A DNA stretch of 64,000 bases. Source: Buxus sempervirens. Its lineage: Eukaryota > Streptophyta > Magnoliopsida > Buxales > Buxaceae. The translations under genes were made by a program, and so were the position numbers. Below are positions 23,078 through 35,577 of the stretch, one piece after another (within the stretch, counting starts at the first letter, position 1; each line of letters begins with the position of its first letter). The DNA lies in the NCBI GenBank assembly GCA_947561395.2, contig OX387184.1, forward strand, positions 41,902,766-41,966,765. The letters run 5' to 3'. Below the pieces are notes generated by a model. That model saw only the letters and a program-made list of their open reading frames with translations. It ran no database searches and was not told the DNA's origin.

Positions 23078-26000
23078 TTATGTTGATGGGTGGAGCAAAT
23101 AGGAAGACTTGTAGTTCTTGAAGTCCTCATCAACATAAGGCTTTAATCTCTGACCATTGACCTTGAAAGTGCCTTTTGTGTCATGATGAATCTCTACAGC
23201 TCCATGAGGGTAAACTTTTACCACAATAAAAGGGCCAGACCAACGAGAACGAAGCTTGCCCGGAAATAATCTCAGCCTAGAGTTGTAGAGTAAGACTTTC
23301 TGGCCCACTAGAAACTCCTTTGGTTGAATATGCTTATCATGCCATATTTTTGTTCTGTCCTTGTAAATTCGAGCATTCTCATAAGCATCAAGCCGAAATT
23401 CATCCATCTCATTTAGCTGTAGAAGCCTCTTCTCTCCAGCAGTCCCAAGATCAAAATTTAAAATCTTCATTGCCCAGTAGGCTTTGTGCTCTAATTCCAC
23501 CGGGAGATGACAAGCTTTTCCATAGACAAGTCGGTATGGAGACATTCCAATTGGTGTTTTGAAAGCAGTCCGGTATGCCCACAATGCATCATCAAGCTTA
23601 TTTGACCAATCCTTTCGGGATGAGTTAACTGTCTTTTCCAATATGCGCTTCAGTTCCCTGTTGGAAACCTCAACTTGACCACTTGTTTGGGGATGATAAG
23701 GAGTGGCAACTCTATGTGTAACACCATATTTCCGTAAGAGTGCCTCAAAGTGTTGATTGCAAAAGTGTTTTCCCCCATCACTAATGATTGCTCTTGGAGT
23801 GCCAAACCTGGTAAAAATCTGTTTTCTCAAAAAATTCAACACAACTTTAGAATCATTTGTAGGGAGGGCTACTGCCTCTACCCATTTGGAAACATAATCA
23901 ACAGCAACTAAAATGTATTGATTTGAGAAAGATGAAGGGAATGGTCCCATAAAATCAATGCCCCAAACATCAAATAATTCAACAACAAGATTATTGTTTA
24001 GAGGCATTTCATTTTTTCTGGAAATATTTCCACTTCTTTGACATTGATCACATGATGAAACAAAAGCAAAAGCATCTTTAAAGAGAGAGGGCCAATAAAA
24101 ACCTGACTGTAGCACCTTTGCAACCGTTTTGTTTGGTCCAAAATGGCCTCCAACTTCAAGTGAATGACAATGCTTTAAGATATTCTCCATCTCTTCTTCA
24201 GATACACATCTCCTAATGATTTGATCTTTGCAATGCTTGTAGAGGAAAGGATCTTCCCAAAAGTAGTGCTTTACATCCGAAAAGAATTTCTTCTTTTGTT
24301 GATATGAGAACTCCGGATTTACCACATTGCTAGCCAAGTAATTTACAATATCTGCATACCAGGGAACTTCTATTAATGAAAAGGCAAGAAGTTGTTCATC
24401 TGGAAATACCTCATTGATTGGGATGGATGTGGTGGCTTTTTCATCTTCAAGTTCAAGTCGAGAGAGATGATCAGCTACTTGGTTCTCGGTTCCCTTCTTG
24501 TCTTTGATTTCCAAGTCGAACTCTTGCAAAAGTAGAATCCACCGACATAGCCTTGGTTTTGCTTCCTTTTTGGCAAGCAAGTATTTGAGAGCTGAATGGT
24601 CAGTATATACAATAACCTTGGAGCCAATCAAATAAGATCTAAATTTATCAAAGGCAAAAACTACAGCCAATAATTCTTTTTCAGTTGTAGCATAATTTAG
24701 TTGAGCATCATTCAAGGTCCTACTAGCATAGTAAATAACATGCAATAATTTATTTTTCCGCTGTCCTAAAACAGCTCCTAAAGCATAGTCACTAGCATCA
24801 CACATCAACTCAAAAGGCAGCTCCCAATCTGGAGCACAAATTATTGGGGATGAAATCAGTTTTTCCTTCAAAAGCTCAAAAGCATGCAAACAGTCTTTTG
24901 AAAAAATAAAGGGTGTATCCTTGACCAACAAGCTACAAAGGGGTTTTGTGATCTTAGAAAAATCTTTAATAAAACGACGGTAAAACCCCGCATGCCCTAG
25001 AAAACTCCGTACACCCTTGACTGTTGTGGGTGGAGGTAATTTTTCAATAACCTCCACCTTGGCTTTATCCACTTCGATCCCTTTGGATGAGATCCTATGA
25101 CCAAGCACTATTCCTTCCTGCACCATGAAGTGGCATTTTTCCCAATTTAAAACAAGGTTAGTTTCTTCACATCTTGTCAATACCATAGATAAATGATTCA
25201 AACAAGCATCAAAAGAGAAACCAAAAACAGAGAAATCATCCATGAAAATTTCCAGAAATTTTTCCACCATGTCAGAAAATATTGCCATCATGCATCGCTG
25301 AAAAGTGGCTGGAGCATTGCACAAACCAAAAGGCATCCTCTTATAGGCAAATGTTCCATAAGGGCAAGTGAAAGTAGTCTTCTCTTGATCTTCTGGTGCT
25401 ATTTGGATTTGGTTGTACCCTGAGTATCCATCAAGAAAACAGTAATAAGCATGACCAGCAAGCCTTTCTAACATTTGATCAATAAAAGGGAGAGGAAAGT
25501 GGTCTTTTCGAGTGGCATCATTGAGTTTCCTATAATCTATGCACACCCTCCAACCTGTTACTGTTCTTGTTGGAATAAGCTCATTGGTTTCATTCCTAAC
25601 AACTGTAATACCACCTTTCTTTGGTACTACTTGGACCGGACTTACCCATGAACTATCAGAAATTGGATAGATAATACCTGCGTCCAGCAACTTGAGAACC
25701 TCAGACCTTACCACTTCTTGCATGTTTGGATTTAGCCTTCTTTGTGGTTGTACTGTGGTTTTGTGGCTCTCCTCCATAAGGATTTTGTGCATGCAAATTG
25801 AAGCACTAATCCCCTTTATATCGGCTATTGACCAACCCAATGCTGATTTGTGAGCTCTTAACACCCGAAGTAGTTTCTCTTCTTCAAGACCTGTCAAAGA
25901 GGAAGAGATAATTACTGGAAAAGAATTTTCAACTCCTAAATAAACATATTTTAAATGAGAAGGCAGAATTTTAAGCTCAAGCTTGGGAGGATCAGAAATC

Positions 26001-28372
26001 AGTAAATTCTTTGGGGGATCTTCTTTCTTATGAAGATCTTCAAAATTTGGCTTCTTCTTGTGAGTGTAGTGTGGTGAAGCCTCTAAATAGAGTGCACACT
26101 CTCTAATGTTTATGTCTTTAGAAGAAATACTCCCTGATTTTGTAATGCATGCTTCTAGTGGTTCCGTTGGATTATTTTCATTGAAGGTATCTGATACCAA
26201 CTTGCTGATGGTATCAATCTGAAAACATGAATCACTTGTGGAGGGATGCTTCATAGCTTCGAACACATCAAACACAATCTGTTCCTCTTGCACTCTAAGT
26301 ATAAGCTTCCCTTGTTGGACATCAATAAGAGTTCTTCCCGTAGCTAAGAATGGTCGGCCTAGGATGAGTGGAATTTCTCTGTCCTCCTCCATGTCCAATA
26401 CAATGAAATCTGCAGGAAAAATAAACTTGTCAACTTTCACAAGAACATCTTCTATGATACCTCTTGGGTATTTGATTGATCGATCCGCAAGTTGGAGAGA
26501 TACGGTTGTTGCCTTCGCTTCACCAATCCCCAATTTCTGAAAAACAGAATAAGGCATTAGATTTATACTTGCTCCTAGATCACATAAAGCTTTATTGAAA
26601 TGAGAATTTCCAATTGTGCAAGGAATAGTAAAACTCCCTGGATCTTTTAGCTTTTGTGGAAGTTTATTTTGCAAGATTGCTGTACATTCCTTTGTTAGCA
26701 TCACCGTTTCATGCTCCTCCCATTTTCTCTTGTTAGACAACATCTCCTTCATGAACTTGGCATAAGTAGGCATTTGCTCCAACGCATCTGCAAAAGGGAT
26801 GTTAATATGCAATTTCTTAAAAATATCTAGAAACTTAGAAAATTGCTTGTCTAACTTATTTTTCCTCAATCTTTGTGGAAAAGGAATAGGAGGAACATAA
26901 GGAGGAGGAGTTTTAGAAAGCAAATCTGTTTTTGTATTTTCTTTGTGCTTCTCTTTTTCCTCTTCTTCATCTTCTTTTCTAGCTTCTTGCTGAGTTTCCA
27001 GATTTTTCCCACTCCTTAGGGTGATGGCTTTAGCATGTTCTCTTGGATTGGTAATGGTATCACTTGGGAGGGACCCTTGAGATCTTTCTGCCAATTGCTT
27101 TGAAAATTGCCCCATCTGGTGCTCAAGGTTCCGGATGCTAGCATCTTGGTTCCGGAAAGTAGTCCTTGCTTCTTGCATGAATCCTGAAGTGTCTTGCATG
27201 AACTTGGTAAGCATTTCCTCCATATTTGGCTTCTTTTCTTGCTGTTGGAACCCGGGAGGTTGCTTATTGAAATTTTGAGGACCACTCCAAGAAAAATTTG
27301 GATGATTTCGCCATCCGGGGTTGTAAGTATTTGAATAGGGATTATTTGGGCGTTGAAAATTGGAGACATAATTGGCTTGGTCGGATGCACCCATGGCAAA
27401 AGAGTTTCCAACTTGACATTCAACACTTGAATGATTCCCTGCACAAATTTCACAAACAAAGTGAGTAGATTGAACAGCATTCACATTAATATTATCTACT
27501 TTCTTTGTCAACAAAGCAACTTGAGAAGTTAAAGAATTTAATGCATCAATTTCATGAACTCCCTGAATTCTCCTTGGTCCCAAACGATCTGATGGCCATT
27601 GGTAGTTATTTGAGGCCATTTCCTCAAGTAAATTGTATGCTTCTTCATAAGGCTTCCCCATCAATGCTCCACCCGCTGCGGCATCCACAATTGTCCGTGT
27701 ATTTGGACTCAATCCATTATAGAAAGTTTGGACTTGCAACCAATTGGGTAAACCATGGTGAGGACATCTTCTGAGCAAGTCCTTATATCTTTCCCATGCT
27801 TCATATAGTGACTCCATGTCGAATTGAGCAAAGGTAGTGATATCATTCCTCATCTTAGCAGTTTTTGATGGAGGAAAGAATTTTGCTAAAAATTTCTGAG
27901 CTAAACCATCCCACGTAGTGATGGTCATTGGTGGAAGGGAATTTAACCAACCTTTTGCCTTATCTCTTAAAGAGAAAGGAAAGAGCCTCAACCTTATTGC
28001 ATCATCAGAAACTCCATTGTGTTTGAAGGTATCACAAATTTCCAGAAAATTTGCAATATGAGCATTAGGATCATCATTCGGCATGCCACTGAATTGCACG
28101 GTTGATTGGATCATTTGAATGATGGCTGGCTTTATCTCAAAATTGTTGGCTTGTATTGCTGGCCTTCTAATGCTTGTGTGAGCCCCGGTGACTAATGGCA
28201 TGGCATAGTCTCTCAAGGCCCTATTGTTCTCCTCTTCTTCAATTTGATTTGCCATTCCAACTGGAGAGTTATTCAAAACTTGCCTCTTCTCCTTGTTCAA
28301 CCGCCTAAAGGTACGATCAATTTCGGGATCACAAGGAAAGATTTCAGCACTTCTAGAGTGTCGCATACACAA
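23078..28372 (-). CDS. Athila gag-pol polyprotein, intact (1764 aa)
   Basis: One uninterrupted frame encodes all replication proteins. The gag domain spans about residues 90-225, with a zinc knuckle C-x2-C-x3-H-x4-C at 307-319. Aspartic protease has D598-L-G. Reverse transcriptase is at about 890-1080 with D981 and the FMDD pair D1045-D1046. RNase H has D1192, E1232, D1258 and D1301. The integrase zinc finger has C1441 and C1444, and the catalytic triad is D1473, D1532, E1568 (35 residues between the last two). A C-terminal domain follows. Met1 or Met40 (MANQIEE) could be the start; Met40 looks more like a gag start. All catalytic residues seen are in place, so the element may be autonomous. 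Confidence 0.95.
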   Translation of the reverse strand: MCMRHSRSAEIFPCDPEIDRTFRRLNKEKRQVLNNSPVGMANQIEEEENNRALRDYAMPLVTGAHTSIRRPAIQANNFEIKPAIIQMIQSTVQFSGMPNDDPNAHIANFLEICDTFKHNGVSDDAIRLRLFPFSLRDKAKGWLNSLPPMTITTWDGLAQKFLAKFFPPSKTAKMRNDITTFAQFDMESLYEAWERYKDLLRRCPHHGLPNWLQVQTFYNGLSPNTRTIVDAAAGGALMGKPYEEAYNLLEEMASNNYQWPSDRLGPRRIQGVHEIDALNSLTSQVALLTKKVDNINVNAVQSTHFVCEICAGNHSSVECQVGNSFAMGASDQANYVSNFQRPNNPYSNTYNPGWRNHPNFSWSGPQNFNKQPPGFQQQEKKPNMEEMLTKFMQDTSGFMQEARTTFRNQDASIRNLEHQMGQFSKQLAERSQGSLPSDTITNPREHAKAITLRSGKNLETQQEARKEDEEEEKEKHKENTKTDLLSKTPPPYVPPIPFPQRLRKNKLDKQFSKFLDIFKKLHINIPFADALEQMPTYAKFMKEMLSNKRKWEEHETVMLTKECTAILQNKLPQKLKDPGSFTIPCTIGNSHFNKALCDLGASINLMPYSVFQKLGIGEAKATTVSLQLADRSIKYPRGIIEDVLVKVDKFIFPADFIVLDMEEDREIPLILGRPFLATGRTLIDVQQGKLILRVQEEQIVFDVFEAMKHPSTSDSCFQIDTISKLVSDTFNENNPTEPLEACITKSGSISSKDINIRECALYLEASPHYTHKKKPNFEDLHKKEDPPKNLLISDPPKLELKILPSHLKYVYLGVENSFPVIISSSLTGLEEEKLLRVLRAHKSALGWSIADIKGISASICMHKILMEESHKTTVQPQRRLNPNMQEVVRSEVLKLLDAGIIYPISDSSWVSPVQVVPKKGGITVVRNETNELIPTRTVTGWRVCIDYRKLNDATRKDHFPLPFIDQMLERLAGHAYYCFLDGYSGYNQIQIAPEDQEKTTFTCPYGTFAYKRMPFGLCNAPATFQRCMMAIFSDMVEKFLEIFMDDFSVFGFSFDACLNHLSMVLTRCEETNLVLNWEKCHFMVQEGIVLGHRISSKGIEVDKAKVEVIEKLPPPTTVKGVRSFLGHAGFYRRFIKDFSKITKPLCSLLVKDTPFIFSKDCLHAFELLKEKLISSPIICAPDWELPFELMCDASDYALGAVLGQRKNKLLHVIYYASRTLNDAQLNYATTEKELLAVVFAFDKFRSYLIGSKVIVYTDHSALKYLLAKKEAKPRLCRWILLLQEFDLEIKDKKGTENQVADHLSRLELEDEKATTSIPINEVFPDEQLLAFSLIEVPWYADIVNYLASNVVNPEFSYQQKKKFFSDVKHYFWEDPFLYKHCKDQIIRRCVSEEEMENILKHCHSLEVGGHFGPNKTVAKVLQSGFYWPSLFKDAFAFVSSCDQCQRSGNISRKNEMPLNNNLVVELFDVWGIDFMGPFPSSFSNQYILVAVDYVSKWVEAVALPTNDSKVVLNFLRKQIFTRFGTPRAIISDGGKHFCNQHFEALLRKYGVTHRVATPYHPQTSGQVEVSNRELKRILEKTVNSSRKDWSNKLDDALWAYRTAFKTPIGMSPYRLVYGKACHLPVELEHKAYWAMKILNFDLGTAGEKRLLQLNEMDEFRLDAYENARIYKDRTKIWHDKHIQPKEFLVGQKVLLYNSRLRLFPGKLRSRWSGPFIVVKVYPHGAVEIHHDTKGTFKVNGQRLKPYVDEDFKNYKSSYLLHPST

Positions 28373-28445
28373 GACCTGAAATAAAAAAATTAAAATCCAA
28401 ATTAAAACTGAGAATAGATAGTATCAATATTAGTAAACAAATCAA

Positions 28446-28463
28446 TCCCCGGCAACGGCGCCA
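28446..28463 (-). other. Athila primer-binding site, tRNA-Asp type
   Basis: Plus-strand TCCCCGGCAACGGCGCCA equals the 3' end of plant tRNA-Asp with CCA, so the minus strand is complementary to it over 18 bases. It lies six bases inside the 5' LTR. tRNA-Asp priming is known for Athila elements. Confidence 0.9.
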
Positions 28464-28469
28464 AAAACT

Positions 28470-30078
28470 TGATGTACTTTTTCGCAAGTGCACGAATTCG
28501 TAACAAGTAATAAAGTGATGAAATAGAGTGTCGAACCCACAGGGAATGGTAGCTACTAAATACTGAAATTACTATCCTAAATTCTATTTGAATAATCAAA
28601 GATTGAGATGAGTGTTTAACTAACAATTAAAATTATCACCTAAGAAAATATCAGATTTAGATTTAACAAGAGATTTAAAATACTAAGGCATTTGATTTCA
28701 TCATAAACAAATCTGAATTAATTCTTGAATACACATGCTAATGAATGTTATAATCCAATTTGAAAGCGAAAATCCCTATTCTATCCAATGGTCTCTCTCG
28801 AGCACCAACGAACTTACCTTCCCACAATAACTCACTATATCTCTATGTGAATTTAAAAGCAACAAGGCACATTAAGATCTGTAGATTTTCATGTCAAAAA
28901 CACAAAGCTACATGAACCATGCCAATATCTCTATCAACATGTAGAGTATGGTATTTTATCATAGGAACTAAAATTGTATATCTCCTCTCGGTCTCAATAC
29001 AATTATCAAATACAATTGAATGGTGATCAAATACTCAATTGGGTTAAGCACAATAATAAAATACTCAAATAGTGAATCACAAATCCATTAGCAATAATAT
29101 TCAGAAATAAAACATAATGTTTAGACTACATCAAAGCCTTAGAAAAAGAAATTAGTTCATTACTGAACTAAGAATAACCATTAAAAACAGAGTATATTTA
29201 AAAAGAGAAGAAAAGAGAAGAAATAAACTAATGGAGTCCAAGCTTTGGTCTCCCACGTTCCTCTGGTTCTTCCTCACGTTCCCAGCATCAATCTCTCCTT
29301 CATTCACGTTCAAGCTTCTCCTTTTATATCTCCAAACTTACCCAGAAATCCCTTGAAGAGAAAATTAGAAACTTGCCTTCCAAGACTCCTAATGAAGAGA
29401 GAACTTCCTTTCCTTGTATATCCACGATTGTCAAGTCCAAAAACGACCTAATCTTCTTTAATAGAAACCCCTAAAAATCCTCCTAAAGACTAGAAGAAGA
29501 TCCCCAAGAAAAAGGAAACAAATCCTCAAAGTTCGGAATTTTATAACAGGATTTACTTCTTGATCGTTCGAACGGTCATCGAACGCGGGTCGAACGCTCA
29601 AGTTAAAAAGCTGTTTCTTCATCTCTTGTTCGAACGTTCATCGAACGGTCAGCGAACGCCACTCATAATTTCTCTATTTTTCACCAACGTTCGAACGACA
29701 GTCGAACGTTCAGCGCACGCTGCTCTCGGGTTTCTCTGTGGAACACCAACGTTCGAACGGCAGGCGAACGGCCAGCGAACGCTGCTCTCGGGTTTCTCTG
29801 TGGAACACCAACGTTCGAACGGCAGGCGAACGGCCAGCGAACGTTCGTGATATCTTCTACAAATTGACTCCGATTGTTACGCCGTTTGAACCATGACTTC
29901 TATAATCACCAAGAGTATCTCTACATCAACAAATTAGGCATAATTTAGACAATGAAAATAAAATGTAGAGATGAAAGATTTTAACAATTTCTAAGTAATA
30001 TTGGGAATTGAATATGAAATAAAACCAGATAAGTCATGGAATTAATGTGCTATAATGTGGTATTTTCATGACTTATCA
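28470..30078 (-). repeat. Athila 5' LTR
   Basis: Same length and ends as the 3' LTR. The TATA box is at 29322-29329 (minus) and the CGAACG triplet array at 29569-29843. The right flank GTAGC completes the target duplication. Confidence 0.95.
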
Positions 30079-30478
30079 GTAGCCCTAGACAATGCCACAC
30101 ATAGTTGTCCACTAGTGAAAACTGGATTTGGTAAATAAACACCAACATGCTTCATTGTTTGCCCTTGGCTTTTGTTTATTGTCATTGCGAGTGCCAACTT
30201 AATAGGAAATTGGCGTCTTTTGAGCATAAAAGGCCATTTTATATCTGATGGGGATATGACTATTCATGGAAATATGACTGTAGCACCTATGTTAGTACCA
30301 GTTATGATTATTGCTTCAATAACTCTTCTTCCCAATCTACAGCTTCAAATGCATTTCTATGAATCATTGGTGCTTCATCCCATATGATCAATTCTGCTTG
30401 TTGTATCAATTTTGCAACTTCAGTTCATTGCATAATTGCACAAGATGAACCTTCATGTAGCTGTAAGAGAATTTTAAA
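30079..30478 (-). pseudogene. Helitron helicase, middle piece (2 of 3)
   Basis: On the minus strand it contains Walker B LIIWDEAPM (about 30394-30364), then, after an internal deletion, [30 protein letters not shown] and CVALSRA. These are late motifs of PIF1-type Helitron helicases. It has stops (for example near 30425) and lacks the stretch between Walker B and motif V. It is bounded by the Mutator-like element on one side and the Athila LTR on the other. Confidence 0.9.
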
Positions 30479-30909
30479 GGGTTTTTTTGCATCCATACCC
30501 CTATATTATTGTATATTTGCATTTATATCCTCATGCTTTTAATATTTATATTTATACCCCTCTATTTATCAAAATCGTTACAATCATACCCCTAATGTTA
30601 AAATCCGTTAAGTTTGTTGTTTATTTTTTTAAAATGACTAAAATAACCTTTTGCAAAATAAATGATTTTTACATTTATCCCCCTATATTATCTTATATTT
30701 GCATTTATACCCTTATATTATTATATTTATTGCATCTGTAACCAAAGTCATCAATATTAGGGTTTTTTGCATCCATACCCTTGTATTATGATATATTTGC
30801 ATTTTTGTCTTTATGTTTTAAGTATTTATATCCATACTCCTCTACATATCATAACCATTACAATTGCATCCATACCCCTGTATTTATACCCATACTCCTC
30901 TACATACCA

Positions 30910-31170
30910 TGTAAACATGCTATTAAGGCTATCATGAAAAAGAAACACAATCCTGAAGAATATTGTGATAAAGCTTATGACATTCAAACATATCAAGAAA
31001 CTTATGCACATGTAATTCATAGTATCTTTGATCATAAGTTGTGGCCTCAAGACATTCATGGTTGTAATGTCTATCCACCTAACACATGCTGACCACCAGG
31101 ATGACCCAAAAAAAATAGATGACGTGCTTTGGATGAAGCTAAATCAAGTCAACACAGGCATCTAAAAGGT
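30910..31170 (+). pseudogene. MuDR-type transposase C-terminal remnant
   Basis: Plus-strand reading gives HNPEEYCDKAYDIQTYQETY, then W and PP followed by a G-x-PKK basic patch, the usual tail of plant MULE transposases after the SWIM zinc finger. Two TGA codons interrupt the basic patch. Its presence shows that this foldback element is a deletion derivative of an autonomous MULE and not an unrelated inverted repeat. Confidence 0.6.
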
Positions 31171-32220
31171 GTGGAAAGTAAGACCATAATAGACGTACAT
31201 GCAAAGAGGCAATTCCTAGTAGGGGCGAAAGGCAAGTATGGCTGTAGAGGAGTATGGGCGTATGGGTATAAATACTTAAAACATAAGGACAAAAATGCAA
31301 ATATATCATAATACAGGGGTATGGATGAAAAAAGCCTAATATTGATGACTTTGGTTACAGATGCAATAAATATAATAATATAAGGGTATAAATGCAAATA
31401 TAAGATAATATAGGGGGTAAATGTAAAAATCATTTATTTTGAAAAAAGGTTATTTTAGTCATTTAAAAAAAATAAACAACAAACTTAACGGATTTTAACG
31501 TCAAGGGTATGATTGTAACATGTAAGCACCTCATTTTTGCACTCCCGGAAGTGCCGGAAATGCAAAACCCTGCTAAAAAGTCAAACCCTGAAGGGTCGAA
31601 AGTTGACCTTTCGAATAAATGAAATCTGGCTACCTTGTTGTATCTCAATGGATAGAGAATCCTGACACGAGTCCAACGCAACTAAGTTTGCTGGAATCAG
31701 AGTCCGGGTGAAGGTTCTGTGGGCCGGTCAAACTTGAAAATGAGCCGCGAGTTGACTTTTCCTCGATTTCCGTGCCAAGTACCTTGCTCTATACCATTGG
31801 ATAGAGAATCCTGACACGAGTCCAACGCAACTGAGTTTGCTGGAATCAGAGTCCGGGTGAAGGTTCTGTGGGCCGGTCAAACTTGAAAATGAGCCGAGAG
31901 TTGACTTTTCCTCGATTTCCGTGCCAAGTACCTTGCTCTATACCATTGGATAGAGAATCCTAACACGAGTCCAACGCAACTGAGTTTGCTGGAATCAGAG
32001 TCCGGGTGAAGGTTCTGTGGGCCGGTCAAACTTGAAAATGAACCGAAAGTTGACTTTTTGCCGAACCCGAGCCAGGTGTTTAGCCCTATCCCAATGGATA
32101 GAAGACTTCAATATGATTCAAACGCAATTGAGTTTGCTCAAATCGGAGTCCGGATGAAAAAGATATGAACAGTCAAAGCTAGGGGCATTTCTGGATTTTT
32201 GGCAATGCCACATGGGATGC

Positions 32221-32283
32221 CACGTGTGCGCATGGGGGCTCCACATAGGATGCCACGTGGACACAATGAGGGCTGCACACGTG
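32221..32283 (+). promoter_or_regulatory. Three G-boxes upstream of TATA
   Basis: CACGTG at 32221-32226, 32254-32259 and 32278-32283, within 63 bp and about 450 bp upstream of the TATA box. The related LTR at 59466 has two (60003, 60022). G-boxes bind bZIP and bHLH factors; that they act here is inference. Confidence 0.6.
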
Positions 32284-32514
32284 GCACCTCCTAACCCTTC
32301 ACCTCCCAACCCTTCACTTCCCCATGAAACCCTTCATGTCCCCATAAAGAGTCTTCATTTCCCCATGAGACTCTTGATTCCCCATGAGTCTCTTCACTTC
32401 CCAACCAATCCTCCACCTCCCATTAACCCTTCACCTCCCCAACACAAACAACCCTCTCTCCATCTTACACATGTCACCTCCCCAATAAAAATCCTCCACC
32501 TCCCATTAACCCTT

Positions 32515-32660
32515 GACCTTCCCCAACCTTTCCTCTCCACATGGCAACCATCCACTTCCTCAAGAGAAAAACCCTTGACCTCCCCCAACCTTTCCTCTCC
32601 ACATGGCAACCATCCACTTCCTCAAGAGAAAAACCCTTGACCTCCCATCACCTTTCCTCT
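32515..32660 (+). repeat. Tandem pyrimidine-rich unit of about 65 bp
   Basis: A unit containing CCTTTCCTCTCCACATGGCAA occurs at least three times with few changes between 32515 and 32680, in a strand-biased CT-rich stretch (32290-32760). Confidence 0.65.
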
Positions 32661-32729
32661 CCACATGGCAACCCTCCACCTCCCCAATGAGTCTCTTCAC
32701 TTCCCCATGCAACCCTTCATCTCCCATGG

Positions 32730-32737
32730 TATAAAAA
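32730..32737 (+). promoter_or_regulatory. TATA box of the 3956-bp solo LTR
   Basis: TATAAAAA in the context CCATGGTATAAAAACC, 1.2 kb into the LTR. Confidence 0.6.
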
Positions 32738-35577
32738 CCATTTTATTTCCAACACAAAAGGAGATCACCATTTGGACCCCCTTTTTTCCATTCTCTCCCA
32801 AGCTATCCCACCCTCTCTATCTCTCCCATTCGTCCTCTCTAACAGAAAAGAAAAACTCTCCCATCTCTCCAACCTCTCTCCAAGAAAACCCACTCCAATC
32901 CCATCTCAAGCCTTGAAACCCCACAAAAAAACCTCTTCTAATCACTTCTCTACACTTCTCTCTTCTTTCTAAACACTAAAGGAGATCTTTGGAGTGCATT
33001 TGGAGAAGAGGAAGTGCTGCTCAAGAGTTGCTCCAGCCGTGCCTTGGCTTCAAGAGGAGGTTAGCACAATTCAAAGAAAGTTCTGAAGCCCTAGGTGAGT
33101 TCCTTGGCACCCTTTGTTAAACATACTTAAAAATAAATGAAATATGAGCATTTCCATTCTTTTTTTTATGCCAAGTGCCTACTGTTCTCTCATGTTAGGA
33201 TTTGTTGGTTCATTTTATTTTTTGTATATTAACTCCCATGGTAAGGGGAGGGCTTGTGTTCAATCGGAAAGGAGAGAAAGGGGCTACTCATGATCCTTTA
33301 AGTGTCATTTTTTCAGCATATGTTTTCTTTTCTTTGTTTGTTTATTGCTATTATTTATACGTGGGAGCATGTTCCCTCTCTTATTCTTTAATCCCATGTA
33401 TCCCAGGTGTAACCCCCACTTACCCCTTCTTAAGACTTTTCTTTAAGTTAGATGGATGATTTAGGGAAACATATTTTGCTATGAATTGTGTGTGGAGTGC
33501 ATGCTGAATTTTGCTTCTATTATTTATTTTATTTGTGCATAGTTCAACCGAGATTCTAAGCATGCATGTCATTCACTAATCATTTATAAATATTTAGAGC
33601 ATGCATAATGGATGAAGTCACACATTCATGTACATCAAGTATTCATGCATCAAGATCTCTAAAGCTTGCCATATTGTTGCCCTTTTCTTTTTACTCATTA
33701 GTACACTTCCACCGTGCTCCTTTCCCTCTCTTATCTTGCTGTCCCATGCAATATTTGTCACTTTCTACTTCATCTAGGTTGCTGTTTTTTACTTATAGGG
33801 AATTAACCCCATCTTTCCGTACCTATTCCATGCATAGGTTCACATACCCAACCATTAGAAGCATGACCAGGTTTTTATATGCATGTAAATATTTATTTGA
33901 GTTCATGTTCACAGCCAATGCATACACATATACATGCTTTATTGTTCACTTTTTATTTATATTTAAATGTCATGTCTTAGTTGCTTGATTGTCTTGGGTG
34001 CATGCATGAGTTCCCTACTTTAGGAATAAACCGAATGGTATCTTACTTAGGTCTTACTTGTTTGAATGCATGCATGAGTTGCTGTCCCCTTGGATAAAGT
34101 ATGAGTATACATGTATTGGTAATTTGTTGGATCATGTTTTAGGTTCTTAACCGTAGGTTTTTTATTGATCAATTATGCTTGCTATTGGTGGAATCTAAGA
34201 GACCAAACATGGACACCTTGGTCCCTTTTTATTGGCATATATGATCCAACATGGAGGAGGCAACTTCCCATGCCTCCCCCCTCCTTTACTTGCTGTAGAA
34301 ACTACCCAAAAGAGACCAAGAGCTGGAGACTCCACAACTCCAGCACCCTGGTGGGCCTTTGCAAGGGCCTACACAGCCCTAGAAAGACCCCAAGAAGCCC
34401 ACAGATGCATCCTAACTGGCAAAGCCCTTAAAAATGCATTTTTATGTGTGATCTTTGATTTTCATTGATTTGAATAATCTCATAACTAAACCAAATGAAC
34501 CAATAGGGTTTCCGGGTCACCCGGAAACCCAACATGGTACCTGGACCACCGGTCCAACTTGGAACACTAGTGGGCCTTCCAACGGGGCCCACCAAGCCCA
34601 ATAAATCGGAAAGCATGCAAATAAGCAAGATTAAGTGAAATCAACCAATCAAATCGGATGGGCCAAACCCAATGCGGCCCACCCAAACTTTGTTTGTGGA
34701 ATGAAGTGTGAAATGCATGGTTTGGCCGAGACTCCGGGTAAGGGCCTATCGGGCTCGCCAAGGCCCATTAACTAAACCTAAGAAGGGTGCAAACCCTAAA
34801 CCTCAAGGAACCGGGCTTTCAAGCCCAAATTTGGACTACAGGCCCCAAGCCCGATGTCCAATTCATTTTGGCCAATATAAGCAAGATAAGTTAAACCTTT
34901 TTTGGCAACCCACATGGGGGCCCACCCAGGGGCCCGCAAACCAATGCCGACTCACTTCTGACATGAAAAATACTTAAGTTCCAAACTTAAACCTTAATAT
35001 AAAATCGATTCATTTCACCTAAGCCCACAGGGCCTCCTAGGCTTAGACGGAGGCCCACATGGGTACATGGGCTTACCCAAGCCCACCAAGGACATCGTGG
35101 ACCTTCCAACGGGGCCCACCCAATCAGACCCAGATCACCTAAGTAAAGCAAGATAAAATCAACTAAAAGGACCCACACCACTTAGGTGGTCCCGCCAAGA
35201 CCTAACTAAATGGCATGCTGGATTAGGAATCGGGTGAGAACCAAATAGAAAGTTGACTCAATCCTAGGGAACCTAGGGGACCCGTCATTCGACGGGGCGG
35301 ACTGGGGTGTCTACGGACTTCCCCAGACCGCAACCGAGACCTGCCTCAGAATCTCAAGTCGCAGACCAAACCAATAGATAAGATTAGGCACCCAGGTGTC
35401 CGCCTGCACCCCATCAGGCGATGGCGACTCCGATTTCCCGTTTTCTACCAGTGCGACCGTTTTTCAGGCGCGCACATAACAATTTTGATAAATAGAGGGG
35501 TATAAATATAAATATTAAAAACATGAGGATATAAATGCAAATATACAATAATATAGGGGTATGGATGCAAAAAACCC

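Larger units (their letters stand above)
20165..30078 (-). mobile_element. Complete, young Athila-lineage LTR retrotransposon
   Basis: A 9914-bp element on the minus strand with LTRs at 28470-30078 (5') and 20165-21773 (3'), 1609 bp each. It is flanked by GTAGC on both sides (20160-20164 and 30079-30083). A primer site, an intact gag-pol and a polypurine tract are all present. By eye the two LTRs differ at two positions (a T/C in the region near 20513 and an A/C near 21481), so the insertion is recent. No envelope-like ORF follows pol. It sits inside the Helitron helicase gene. The lineage call rests on the gag and protease sequence and the tRNA-Asp primer site. Confidence 0.95.
31521..35476 (+). 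repeat. Solo LTR, family C-like (3956 bp)
   Basis: Starts TGTAAGCACC and ends GCGCGCACA, with TAACA on both sides (31516-31520 and 35477-35481). No internal region is present, so it is a solo LTR inserted in the right arm of the Mutator-like element. Contents: tandem modules of 147-149 bp (31651, 31800, 31949, 32096), three G-boxes (32221, 32254, 32278), a pyrimidine-rich repeat region (32290-32720), a TATA box (32730), a GGGCCCA-rich region (34530-35120) and TGGCGACTCC at 35422. Confidence 0.92.
30479..35577. mobile_element. Mutator-like foldback element with nested solo LTR
   Basis: Terminal inverted repeats start GGGTTTTTTGCATCCATACCC and run about 370 bp: left 30479-30850, right 31230-31520 continuing at 35482-35577. 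A 9-bp duplication AATTTTAAA lies at 30470-30478 and 35578-35586. Long repeats plus a 9-bp duplication identify a Mutator-like element. Without the nested LTR and its duplication it is about 1.14 kb. The centre keeps a decayed piece of a MuDR-type transposase tail (30910-31170). Confidence 0.9.

Noticed and set aside
32212..32640. 142-codon Pro/His-rich ORF
   Set aside because: Translation of the CT-rich repeat region in U3 of a solo LTR, upstream of its TATA box.
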